Below, piece by piece: positions 6,907 through 14,451 of a DNA stretch of 34,781 bases. The DNA is taken from assembly GCF_040901545.1 (NCBI RefSeq), contig NZ_JBBDYL010000027.1:1-34781 (forward strand), written 5' to 3'. The first letter of the stretch is position 1, and each line of letters opens with the position of its first letter. A program made the position numbers and the translations under genes. This DNA is from Sulfuricaulis sp040901545. GTDB taxonomy: Bacteria; Pseudomonadota; Gammaproteobacteria; Acidiferrobacterales; Sulfurifustaceae. The notes beneath the pieces were generated by a model. The model was given only the letters and a program-made list of their open reading frames with translations, was not told the origin of the DNA and made no database searches.

Positions 6907-7695
6907 ATGGAGTGGATGTACACATTATCAGGCTTCGTCGTGGGTTTTATTGTCGGACTTTCAGGCGTTGGCGGCGGCGCCTTGATGACCCCGTTGCTGG
7001 TCCTGGTGTTTGGCGTCGCCCCGGTTACCGCGGTCGGCACCGATCTGCTGTATGCCGCCATCACCAAAGCGACGGGTGTATGGGTGCATGGACGGCGCGG
7101 AAACGTTGAATGGAAGGTGGTCGGACGACTGGCCCTGGGCAGCTTACCGGTTGCGCTCTTGGTGTTATGGGGCATGAGCGCCATAAGCACGGAGAGCGAG
7201 CAGTTCTCCCGCCTGATTACGTTCGCGCTCGGATTTGCCTTGATCTTGACCGCGGGCGCGCTGATTTTCAGAGAACCGCTGCAGCAGGCCGGTCGAAGAA
7301 TCAGCGTCGCGTTATCGCAGGCGGGTGGACGCGGATTGATTTATTCCACCGTCGTATCGGGAGCGTTCCTGGGTGCGTTGGTAACCGTTTCTTCGGTAGG
7401 GGCCGGGGCGTTGGGTGTGATGGTGTTGTTTATGCTGTACCCGCGTTTACCGACAATTAAATTGGTCGGCAGTGATATCGCCCATGCGGTACCGCTTACG
7501 GCCTTGGCCGGGCTTGGTTATCTCTATTTGGGCGCGGTGGATTTCAGCCTGCTCGGAAACCTGCTTCTGGGTTCCTTGCCGGGGATCTATCTGGGCAGTC
7601 ACGCCGCCGGATGGGTGCCGGAGCGGGCGTTACGGACAGTGCTGGCGAGTTTGCTGCTCCTAATCGGCGGCAAGCTGGTGTTTCAGTTTGTTTAG
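6907..7695 (+). CDS. TauE/SafE (TSUP) family membrane transporter
   Basis: 262 aa with about eight predicted membrane helices and the glycine-rich family motif GLSGVGGGALMTPLL near the N-terminus, repeated weakly in the second half (SSVGAGALGVMVLFMLYPRL). The family moves small anions such as sulfite, sulfate and organosulfonates across the inner membrane. It is the first gene of the plus-strand sulfate-assimilation operon, 21 bases before the sulfite reductase gene and divergent from cysB, and no ABC-type sulfate importer is in the window. That context suggests sulfate uptake or sulfite efflux. Direction of transport cannot be told from sequence. Confidence 0.85.
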   Translation: MEWMYTLSGFVVGFIVGLSGVGGGALMTPLLVLVFGVAPVTAVGTDLLYAAITKATGVWVHGRRGNVEWKVVGRLALGSLPVALLVLWGMSAISTESEQFSRLITFALGFALILTAGALIFREPLQQAGRRISVALSQAGGRGLIYSTVVSGAFLGALVTVSSVGAGALGVMVLFMLYPRLPTIKLVGSDIAHAVPLTALAGLGYLYLGAVDFSLLGNLLLGSLPGIYLGSHAAGWVPERALRTVLASLLLLIGGKLVFQFV

Positions 7696-7716
7696 CAACA
7701 GACCGGATGCGGGACG

Positions 7717-9870
7717 ATGAGCAAAATAGAAAAAAGTGAAAATATCTTGGAGACGGGTGACATGGGTAAGGTACATAAATTGGTGAACGAGCCGGAGCTC
7801 GTCCATTTCGAGCGGACGTTGCAGGGGTTTTTGGACGGAGAGATCGATGCCGATCGCTTCACCGCCATGCGTTTGCAACAGGGCGTGTACGGCCAGCGCC
7901 AGGAAGGCGTGAACATGGTGCGGATCAAGCTGCCCGGTGGCCGGGTTACCGGTCCGCAATTGGTCGCGATGGCGGACATGCTGGAACGCCATGTCCAGCA
8001 TGACGTGGTGCACGTTACTACCCGTCAGGATATCCAGATGCACTACGTCCCGCTTCCGAAGGTACCGACGGTGTTACATCATCTGGCCAGCGCCGGTCTC
8101 ACGACCCGCGAGGCCTGTGGCAACACCATCCGGAACATCACCTCCTGCCCGCTGGCCAGCGTGTGTCCGCGGGAACACGTGGATGTAACCCGGCATCTCG
8201 ATGGAGCCGTGATGCATTTTCTGCGTAACCCGCTGAATCAGCAGTTGCCGCGTAAATTCAAGATCAGCTTCTCCGGCTGCGAGGCGGATTGCGCTCAGGG
8301 CATGATGCATGACCTTGGCGTGGTCGCAGTGCATCAGGACGGTCGTTTCGGCTTCAAGGTGCTGGCCGGCGGCGGTCTGGGACACAAACCGCATGAGGCC
8401 ATTGTGGTGGAACCGTTCATCGAGGAAAAAGATTTGCTCCTGGTGATGGAAGCGATTGTCAGTCTGCATAACCGTTATTCGGATCGCGCCAAGCGCGCCA
8501 AGTCGCGAATAAAATTCCTCGTCGACCGTTTCGGGCCCGATGGTTTTGTAGAAAAATATCGCGAGGAACTGGCGCGTACCAAAACGGCGCTGGCCAAACA
8601 GGACTATCCCCAGGGCCCGTGGGCCCGTGGGCAAGATTCGGAAATCCCCGGGGCGGGCGCCCCGCGGCAAGTGTTCCCCCAAAAGCAGCCTGGCTATTTT
8701 GTTTTACCCATCAGCCTCCCGATCGGAAATTTGAACGCGGCGCAACTGCGCGGCATCGCCGCGGCACTTGATCGTCATGGTCTCAGCGAAATTCGAACCA
8801 CTCAGGATCAGAATTTAATGGTGTTAAACGTGCCGCAGGCTGACCTCGATTCGCTGACAAACGCGTTTGCCGCGCTGGGCCTTGGCGTGCCTAAGACGGG
8901 AGATAACGTGGTCGCGTGCCCCGGGACCTCGACGTGCCGCTTGGGCATTACTTCAAGCACGATTCTTGGGCCGAAACTGAGCGGCGGACCGCTGAATCTT
9001 CGTATCCGCGTGAGCGGCTGCCACAACGGCTGCGCCCAGCCGGAAACCGGTGATATCGGTGTTTACGGTGAAGGCAAGCGGCTGCACGGAAAACTCATTC
9101 CGCACTACCAAACGTACTTCGGCGGGAATGGTCTCGCCGGCGGTGGGTTGGCGATCAAGGGGCCGTCGGTGCCGGCGGCGCGGATTGAAACAGCCGTCCA
9201 GCGAGTGCAGTCAGCGTATGCCGAGAAGCGCCAAGACGGCGAAACATTTTTCGCCTGGACCCGTCGCGTGGGCAAGGAATACTTCCAGGAATTGCTGGCG
9301 GATCTGGTCGCCGTTAATCCGGATGATGTGCCGAAGGTGTTGCGCGATCACGGTACCGAATCGGATTTCCGCGTACTGCAACTGGGCGGCGGAGAGTGCG
9401 CCGGCGTGACCCAGAGCATGGCGGAATCGACTTTCTTCGAGGCGGCCCACGAACGCGGTTACCGGGATGCCTTGTGGTTTCAGCGAAAGTATGGCGATGC
9501 CGCAAAATGCAGCGAGGCCATCGCCCGCCTGATATCCCAGGCCATGACCCAATTGTTGGGCGGTAAGAAAACGGACCATCTCGCCGAATTAACCCGGGAA
9601 TTACAGCGGCTGGCTCCGGATGAGCCGGTGCTGGCCGAGAAATTGGCGGAACTGGCGAACGGTCTGGCACAACCCGAAGCGGCATTAACCGCGGAGGCGT
9701 TAACGGCCTTGTTCAAGGCGCAGGACAACTGGACGGTCGACGCCGCCGAGTTTTGCATGCGTAAAAACAGCCAGCTGGATCTCCGCGCCGCTTTGCCAGC
9801 CCGCCACGAACAAAAGAACGACGGTCACGTCCGCGAGACCCGTCGTGTCAGTGCGGCCGGTGTTGTGTGA
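7717..9870 (+). CDS. cysI: Siroheme-dependent sulfite (nitrite/sulfite) reductase with C-terminal extension
   Basis: 717 aa, or 702 aa from the ATG at 7762, which has the better GGAG site 9 bases upstream. The usual two-fold ferredoxin-like/siroheme half-domains are present. The first half carries the TREACGNTIRNITSCP stretch. The [4Fe-4S]-siroheme ligands are Cys401 and Cys407 (C-x5-C) and Cys435 and Cys439 (C-x3-C, in GCHNGCAQ). It reduces sulfite to sulfide with six electrons in the cytoplasm. No CysJ flavoprotein is nearby, so ferredoxin or another donor is likely. About 170 residues beyond the normal end (from about 545) form a helical, Ala/Leu-rich tail with an LGGGECAG segment; I do not recognise this domain. 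Position between the TSUP gene and cysH supports an assimilatory sulfite rather than nitrite substrate. Confidence 0.88.
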   Translation: MSKIEKSENILETGDMGKVHKLVNEPELVHFERTLQGFLDGEIDADRFTAMRLQQGVYGQRQEGVNMVRIKLPGGRVTGPQLVAMADMLERHVQHDVVHVTTRQDIQMHYVPLPKVPTVLHHLASAGLTTREACGNTIRNITSCPLASVCPREHVDVTRHLDGAVMHFLRNPLNQQLPRKFKISFSGCEADCAQGMMHDLGVVAVHQDGRFGFKVLAGGGLGHKPHEAIVVEPFIEEKDLLLVMEAIVSLHNRYSDRAKRAKSRIKFLVDRFGPDGFVEKYREELARTKTALAKQDYPQGPWARGQDSEIPGAGAPRQVFPQKQPGYFVLPISLPIGNLNAAQLRGIAAALDRHGLSEIRTTQDQNLMVLNVPQADLDSLTNAFAALGLGVPKTGDNVVACPGTSTCRLGITSSTILGPKLSGGPLNLRIRVSGCHNGCAQPETGDIGVYGEGKRLHGKLIPHYQTYFGGNGLAGGGLAIKGPSVPAARIETAVQRVQSAYAEKRQDGETFFAWTRRVGKEYFQELLADLVAVNPDDVPKVLRDHGTESDFRVLQLGGGECAGVTQSMAESTFFEAAHERGYRDALWFQRKYGDAAKCSEAIARLISQAMTQLLGGKKTDHLAELTRELQRLAPDEPVLAEKLAELANGLAQPEAALTAEALTALFKAQDNWTVDAAEFCMRKNSQLDLRAALPARHEQKNDGHVRETRRVSAAGVV

Positions 9871-9905
9871 CGTCGAGACGTTTTTTCAACTGAAAGATAT
9901 TACAG

Positions 9906-10595
9906 ATGAGTCTTGAGCATAAAATCGGTAAAGCAAAATCGCTGCTGAGTGAAGTTGAGAAAAACTTCACGCCCGCCGTGTTTGCCAACAGCTTCGGCGC
10001 GGAAGACATGGTACTTACCGATCTGATCGCTAAATTTTTCCGGAGAATTGAAGTTTTCACGCTCGACACGGGACGGTTGCCGCAAGAGACCTTTTTACTG
10101 ATGGAGCAAGTTGCGAACCGTTATTCCCTTCCGATCAAGGTATATTTCCCGGCCAGCAGCGATGTCGAAAATTACGTAGCCCAACATGGGCCGAACGCCT
10201 TTTATGAAAGCGTGGAACGGCGCAAGGAATGCTGCCGAATCCGCAAGGTAGAACCGTTCAAACGCGCCGTGCAGGGCAAGGCGGCCTGGATAACCGGGGT
10301 GCGACGCGAGCAGGCCACGACCCGCACTGGTCTTTCTGAATCCGAGTTCGACAACGCCTACGGTTTGCACAAGTTCAGCCCTTTGCTGGAATGGAATTTG
10401 GAAGACGTATGGGCATACATTCGGAAATTTGAGGTACCGTACAACGAACTTCACGATAAAGGTTATCCCAGCATCGGTTGCGCCCCGTGCACGCGTGCCA
10501 CCGTCCCCGGCGAGGATATCCGTGCCGGGCGCTGGTGGTGGGAAAACCCGACGCACAAGGAATGCGGATTGCATCCCAAAAAAGCATCAGGCTGA
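9906..10595 (+). CDS. cysH: Assimilatory adenylyl-sulfate (APS) reductase
   Basis: 229 aa. The PAPS-reductase fold is evident from NSFGAEDMVLTDL (substrate/P-loop-like region) and TLDTGRLPQET. It has the [4Fe-4S] ligands that distinguish APS reductases from PAPS reductases: the adjacent Cys109-Cys110 (KECCRIRK) and Cys192-x-x-Cys195 (GCAPC). The catalytic cysteine is Cys220 in the C-terminal KECGLH motif. It converts APS to sulfite and AMP with thioredoxin or glutathione as reductant. The absence of an APS kinase (CysC) in the operon, with cysN unfused, agrees with a direct APS route. It lies 35 bases after the sulfite reductase gene. Confidence 0.95.
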   Translation: MSLEHKIGKAKSLLSEVEKNFTPAVFANSFGAEDMVLTDLIAKFFRRIEVFTLDTGRLPQETFLLMEQVANRYSLPIKVYFPASSDVENYVAQHGPNAFYESVERRKECCRIRKVEPFKRAVQGKAAWITGVRREQATTRTGLSESEFDNAYGLHKFSPLLEWNLEDVWAYIRKFEVPYNELHDKGYPSIGCAPCTRATVPGEDIRAGRWWWENPTHKECGLHPKKASG

Positions 10596-10635
10596 ATGGA
10601 TGAACGGAATTACGGCCGGGGATTCGAGGATGGCA

Positions 10636-10743
10636 ATGAATTTTCCCGATCACCTGTTTCAGGCGTTCTACCACGGGCGGGGGGAATTGCATACTCTGAA
10701 CAGAATGGTGAAAAAGAAATTAAATGGCATTCAAAGCCGGTAA
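10636..10743 (+). CDS. Possible small protein between cysH and cysD (35 or 47 aa)
   Basis: The gap between cysH and cysD is 160 bases, larger than other gaps in the operon, and holds a frame ending at the TAA 10741-10743. The ATG at 10636 has a GAGG 6 bases upstream and gives a 35-residue basic peptide (MNFPDHLFQAFYHGRGELH...). An ATG at 10600, just after the cysH stop, would give 47 residues. The composition (aromatic N-terminal half, basic KKKLNG end) looks protein-like. I recognise no family. A second overlapping frame (10596-10799) runs into cysD and is less plausible. Confidence 0.35.
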   Translation: MNFPDHLFQAFYHGRGELHTLNRMVKKKLNGIQSR

Positions 10744-10755
10744 CGGAGTCATGCG

Positions 10756-11754
10756 ATGGAATTATTGAATACAAAACTGGAGTGGGAACACGCTCCTGAA
10801 CCGAACCCGAATCGAGTGCAGTCCGGTGTGGGCCGGTTGACCGTAGATAAGCGGGACGTACCGCTCACGCACTTGGATGTGCTGGAAAGCGAGGCGATCC
10901 ACATCATGCGCGAGGTGGCAGCCGAGTGTAACAACCCGGCATTGCTGTTTTCGGGGGGAAAAGATTCCATAGTCCTGTTGCGCCTGGCCGAGAAGGCTTT
11001 CCGGCCGGGACGATTCCCGTTTCCATTGATGCATATCGACACCGGGCACAACTTTCCGGAAGTGATCGCGTTTCGCGACGCTACCGTCCGGCGTCTCAAC
11101 GAGCGACTCATCGTGCGCCATGTTGAGGATTCCATTCGGCTCGGCCGGGTGGTGGTAAAGAGCGAAATGCAGAGCCGGAATGCGTTACAGTCGGTAACGC
11201 TGGTGGACGCCATCACGGAGTTCGGGTTCAACGCTTGTATCGGCGGCGCCCGCCGCGATGAAGAAAAGGCGCGCGCCAAGGAACGCATTTTTTCCTTCCG
11301 CGATGAATTCAGCCAGTGGGACCCGAAAAACCAGCGTCCCGAACTCTGGGACCTGTACAACACCCGGGTCCATCCCGGCGAGAACATGCGGGTGTTTCCG
11401 CTCAGCAATTGGACCGAACTCGACGTCTGGCTATACATCGCGCGCGAGCGGCTGGAAATTCCGGCTATCTATTTTGCCCATCGGCGTGAAGTCATCCGTC
11501 GCGGCAACGGCTGGTTGCCCGTATCACATCTGATCCAGCCACGGCCGGGAGAGAAAGTAAATTTTCTGTCGGTGCGTTTCCGCACGGTCGGTGACATGAC
11601 ATGCACCTGTCCGGTGGAATCGACGGCCACGACCGTCCCGGAAATCATCAGTGAAATCGCTGCGACGCGGATTACCGAGCGGGGTGCGACGCGCATGGAC
11701 GACCAGACCTCCGAAGCGTCCATGGAGCTGCGCAAAAAGGAAGGCTATTTCTAA
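10756..11754 (+). CDS. cysD: Sulfate adenylyltransferase subunit 2 (ATP sulfurylase small subunit)
   Basis: 332 aa. The ATP-pyrophosphatase P-loop is SGGKDS (66-71), where the classical enteric enzyme has SIGKDS. Family segments ESEAIHIMREVAAE, PFPLMHIDTGHNFPE and NWTELDVWLYIARE are clear, as is the C-terminal RFRTVGD...CP...STATTV block. With CysN it forms the GTP-driven ATP sulfurylase that makes APS from sulfate and ATP. An N-terminal extension of about 35 residues precedes the usual start of the family. The start is supported by GGAG at 10745-10748, 7 bases upstream. The stop codon directly abuts the cysN start. Confidence 0.96.
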   Translation: MELLNTKLEWEHAPEPNPNRVQSGVGRLTVDKRDVPLTHLDVLESEAIHIMREVAAECNNPALLFSGGKDSIVLLRLAEKAFRPGRFPFPLMHIDTGHNFPEVIAFRDATVRRLNERLIVRHVEDSIRLGRVVVKSEMQSRNALQSVTLVDAITEFGFNACIGGARRDEEKARAKERIFSFRDEFSQWDPKNQRPELWDLYNTRVHPGENMRVFPLSNWTELDVWLYIARERLEIPAIYFAHRREVIRRGNGWLPVSHLIQPRPGEKVNFLSVRFRTVGDMTCTCPVESTATTVPEIISEIAATRITERGATRMDDQTSEASMELRKKEGYF

Positions 11755-13026
11755 ATGACTGCGAGCAGCCAGATGCCAATGCCGGATGTGAAGCTGCTGC
11801 GATTTATCACCGCGGGCAGCGTGGATGACGGCAAAAGCACGTTGATCGGCCGCCTGTTGTACGACTCGAAATCCATCTTCGAAGATCAGCTCTCGGCCAT
11901 CGAAACCACTACCCGGCGACGTGGCGCGGATCGCGTGGATTTATCCTTGCTCACAGACGGCCTGCTGGCGGAGCGTGAACAGGGCATAACCATCGACGTC
12001 GCCTACCGCTATTTTTCAACTCCCAGGCGCAAGTTCATCGTTGCCGATACCCCCGGGCATGAGCAATACACCCGCAACATGGTGACGGGCGCGAGCACCG
12101 CGAATCTTGCAATCATTCTGATCGATGCGCGTCACGGCGTGCTGGTTCAATCCCGGCGACATGCCTATCTCACGGGTTTGATCGGCATTCCGCATTTGAT
12201 TGTCGCCATCAATAAAATGGATCTGGTGGGATATTCCGAGGATGTGTTTGACGCCATCCGCGAGGAATTCGACCGTTTTGTTGTCGGGCTCAAGTTTCGC
12301 ACCATCGACTATATCCCGATTTCCGCCTTGCAAGGGGACATGGTGGTGGACCGGGGCGAAAACCTCGGTTGGTACCACGGCAGTCCCCTGCTGGAGCGAC
12401 TGGAGACAATTGAAATCGACCACGATCTCAATCGGTCGGATTTCCGTTTCCCGGTACAACTGGTCAGCCGCCCGCAAACGCCCGATTTACCTGATTTTCG
12501 CGGTTACATGGGACGCATCGAATCGGGGGAAATTGCGGTTGGCGATGAAGTCAAAGTGCTTCCGTCCGGGCGCACCTCGAAAGTCAAAGCGATCGTAACC
12601 CTCGACGGCAATCTCGAGCGGGCACTCGCGCCGCAGTCGGTGACGCTGACGATTGAGGATCATCTGGATATCTCGCGCGGCGACTTGCTGGTTAAAGCCA
12701 CGGACGCGCCGTGCGTCGCCCAGGAGTTCGATGCCGAAGTCTGCTGGTTTGCGGAACAACCCTTGGACCTGAAGCGCCGGTATATCGTCAAACAGACAAC
12801 CAAGAGCGTGCGTGTCTCGGTGATCCGGCTGGATTACCGCGTCGACGTCAATACCCTTTGCCAGGACAAGGTGTCAACGCTAGAGATGAATGAAATCGGA
12901 CATTTATCGATAAAAGCGCAACAACCGTTGATATACGACAGCTATGCCCGGAACCGTTCAACGGGAAGTTTTATCCTCATCGACGAAGCGACCAACAATA
13001 CCGTCGCTGCGGGCATCATTCAATAA
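11755..13026 (+). CDS. cysN: Sulfate adenylyltransferase subunit 1 (GTPase subunit)
   Basis: 423 aa, the length of an unfused CysN. It is an EF-Tu-like GTPase: P-loop GSVDDGKST (21-29), switch I region EREQGITIDVAYRYF, DTPGH (98-102) and NKMD (153-156), followed by two beta-barrel domains (about 235-420). GTP hydrolysis drives APS synthesis by CysD. The ATG follows the cysD TAA with no gap. There is no C-terminal APS kinase domain, in line with an APS-reductase pathway. It is the last gene of the operon; the next gene is 81 bases away and functionally unrelated. Confidence 0.96.
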   Translation: MTASSQMPMPDVKLLRFITAGSVDDGKSTLIGRLLYDSKSIFEDQLSAIETTTRRRGADRVDLSLLTDGLLAEREQGITIDVAYRYFSTPRRKFIVADTPGHEQYTRNMVTGASTANLAIILIDARHGVLVQSRRHAYLTGLIGIPHLIVAINKMDLVGYSEDVFDAIREEFDRFVVGLKFRTIDYIPISALQGDMVVDRGENLGWYHGSPLLERLETIEIDHDLNRSDFRFPVQLVSRPQTPDLPDFRGYMGRIESGEIAVGDEVKVLPSGRTSKVKAIVTLDGNLERALAPQSVTLTIEDHLDISRGDLLVKATDAPCVAQEFDAEVCWFAEQPLDLKRRYIVKQTTKSVRVSVIRLDYRVDVNTLCQDKVSTLEMNEIGHLSIKAQQPLIYDSYARNRSTGSFILIDEATNNTVAAGIIQ

Positions 13027-13107
13027 TTCGTTTTTGAAAAGCAGCTGATACATTTCTGCTTTACCTGCTATTTCCGGTAAACTGTCCCCGGTTCACGCGG
13101 ACTGCAG

Positions 13108-13656
13108 ATGGCGCTAGATCTCCCTCTCTCATCGAAACCGGAAACGCAACGGTTGTTTTTTGCGCTCTGGCCGGGGTCGACGATCAGCCGGAAATTGCAC
13201 GAAGCGGCGTGCGAGTTGCTGCCAGCCGCCAGCCGCTGCGTGGTTCCTGAAAATATTCATTTGACCCTGGCGTTTCTCGGTTCGAGAAAGGCAGACTTCA
13301 AAAAATGCGCCGAGCAGGCGGCCGGCGCCATTCGCACCGGTCGTTTCACGATGACGCTGGAGGAAATCGGTCACTGGAAGAAGTCCGGTATCCTGTGGGC
13401 GGGACCGATGCAGCCGCCTGGGGCGTTGCTCGAGCTGGTCCGGGAACTCAATGCCGGGCTTGCCCCGTGTGGCTATGAAGCCGAAATGCGACCGTATGCG
13501 GCGCACTTGACATTGGCACGCGACGTAAGGAAGTTTGGAGAAAAACGCTCGATCGAGCCGCTTGTATGGCAAGTCCGGGAATTTTTTCTGGTGCAGTCCA
13601 TGACGCATCGGGAGGGCGTCCGCTACGAAATTTTGCGCCAGTGGGAGTTACGTTGA
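13108..13656 (+). CDS. thpR: RNA 2',3'-cyclic phosphodiesterase (LigT/ThpR)
   Basis: 182 aa, typical length. Both HxTx motifs of the 2H phosphoesterase superfamily are present, His51-Leu-Thr-Leu and His133-Leu-Thr-Leu, within NIHLTLAFLG and AAHLTLARD. RLFFALWP is the usual N-terminal strand. The enzyme opens 2',3'-cyclic phosphate ends of RNA to 2'-phosphate. It stands alone after cysN and converges on the next gene with a 17-base gap and no visible terminator. An RtcB ligase gene, which also acts on such RNA ends, lies near the right end of the window but is not linked. Confidence 0.92.
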   Translation: MALDLPLSSKPETQRLFFALWPGSTISRKLHEAACELLPAASRCVVPENIHLTLAFLGSRKADFKKCAEQAAGAIRTGRFTMTLEEIGHWKKSGILWAGPMQPPGALLELVRELNAGLAPCGYEAEMRPYAAHLTLARDVRKFGEKRSIEPLVWQVREFFLVQSMTHREGVRYEILRQWELR

Positions 13657-13673
13657 ATTGACTTTCAATTTTC

Positions 13674-14300
13674 CTACCAGCGCGCGTAGAGTTTGTCTTG
13701 CTCCACTTTGGTTTCGAAGCGCCGCAGTGGACGGTCGCCGATGTCGATGCATTCTCCGGTTCTGATATCGAAGGCCCAGTGATGTTTGGGACAGGTCAGC
13801 CGGAAACCCTCCAATGCCAGATGCGGAATATCGGTAACCTGATGCGGGCAGCGGCTGTCGTAAATGTTGAATTCGCCGTTGTTCCGGTAAATAAAGAGAC
13901 TGCGGCCGTCGCAATCGATGTATCTGGTTTTTCCTTCGGGTATCTGGTCCACAGCGCTGACTTGATGCCAGCGTTTCTCGGCGCCGAGATTTTCGGCACG
14001 AAACTCGGGGATATCCATGTCCAACAGGATGTCAATGGCCCACACGATTTTAGCCAGGCCCAGAGCCGGAAACGCATGCAAGATCGCATCGAGGATTTCA
14101 TTCGGCGTGGCCCCGGCATTGAGCGCCTGAGGCAGGTACTGGCGTACCCCTTTTTCGGTTTGCGTCGCTATTTTTGTAATGACCGTGATCAACAACCGGG
14201 TTTTCGGATCGAGCGATTTACCTGATTCCTTGAGGAACTTGAAATAGGACTTCATCGCTTCCGGCCGGGTTTTGACCAGATAATCCAGCGCGTCGCTCAT
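13674..14300 (-). CDS. Carboxymuconolactone decarboxylase-like / Rieske [2Fe-2S] fusion protein
   Basis: 208 aa from the ATG at 14300, which has an AGGAG site 8 bases upstream. Residues 1-100 look like a carboxymuconolactone decarboxylase/AhpD-type domain (DPKTRLLITVITKIATQ, then ALNAGATPNEILDAILHA). At the place where AhpD proteins have C-x-x-C and a nearby His, this one has Thr48, Gly51 and Tyr55, so the usual peroxidase chemistry is not expected. Residues 105-208 form a Rieske ferredoxin with complete cluster ligands, Cys151-Pro-His153 and Cys170-x-x-His173, 16 residues apart. No signal peptide, so cytoplasmic. The fusion implies electron transfer to or from something bound by the first domain. 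It is a single gene, convergent with thpR. Substrate unknown. Confidence 0.85.
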   Translation of the reverse strand: MSDALDYLVKTRPEAMKSYFKFLKESGKSLDPKTRLLITVITKIATQTEKGVRQYLPQALNAGATPNEILDAILHAFPALGLAKIVWAIDILLDMDIPEFRAENLGAEKRWHQVSAVDQIPEGKTRYIDCDGRSLFIYRNNGEFNIYDSRCPHQVTDIPHLALEGFRLTCPKHHWAFDIRTGECIDIGDRPLRRFETKVEQDKLYARW

Positions 14301-14451
14301 CAAAAACTCTCCTGATATTTATATCCAGCTCGCAAGCTATAAACGTGGGTATGCCGGTATTATGCGCAGCGACGACGCGATGCGCCAGATGTCGACCCGC
14401 GACATAATGGCTGTAACGCCAGCGGGGAGATAATAACGTCTGGATGGCGGC

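Noticed and set aside
10596..10799. 67-codon frame overlapping the cysD start
   Set aside because: It runs 44 bases into cysD, and the competing shorter frame has a better ribosome binding site and ends cleanly before cysD.
11755..13026. CysD/CysN as part of a dissimilatory (energy-yielding) sulfite oxidation route
   Set aside because: No aprBA or sat is present, and the genes are in one operon with APS reductase and sulfite reductase under a CysB-type regulator, which indicates assimilation.
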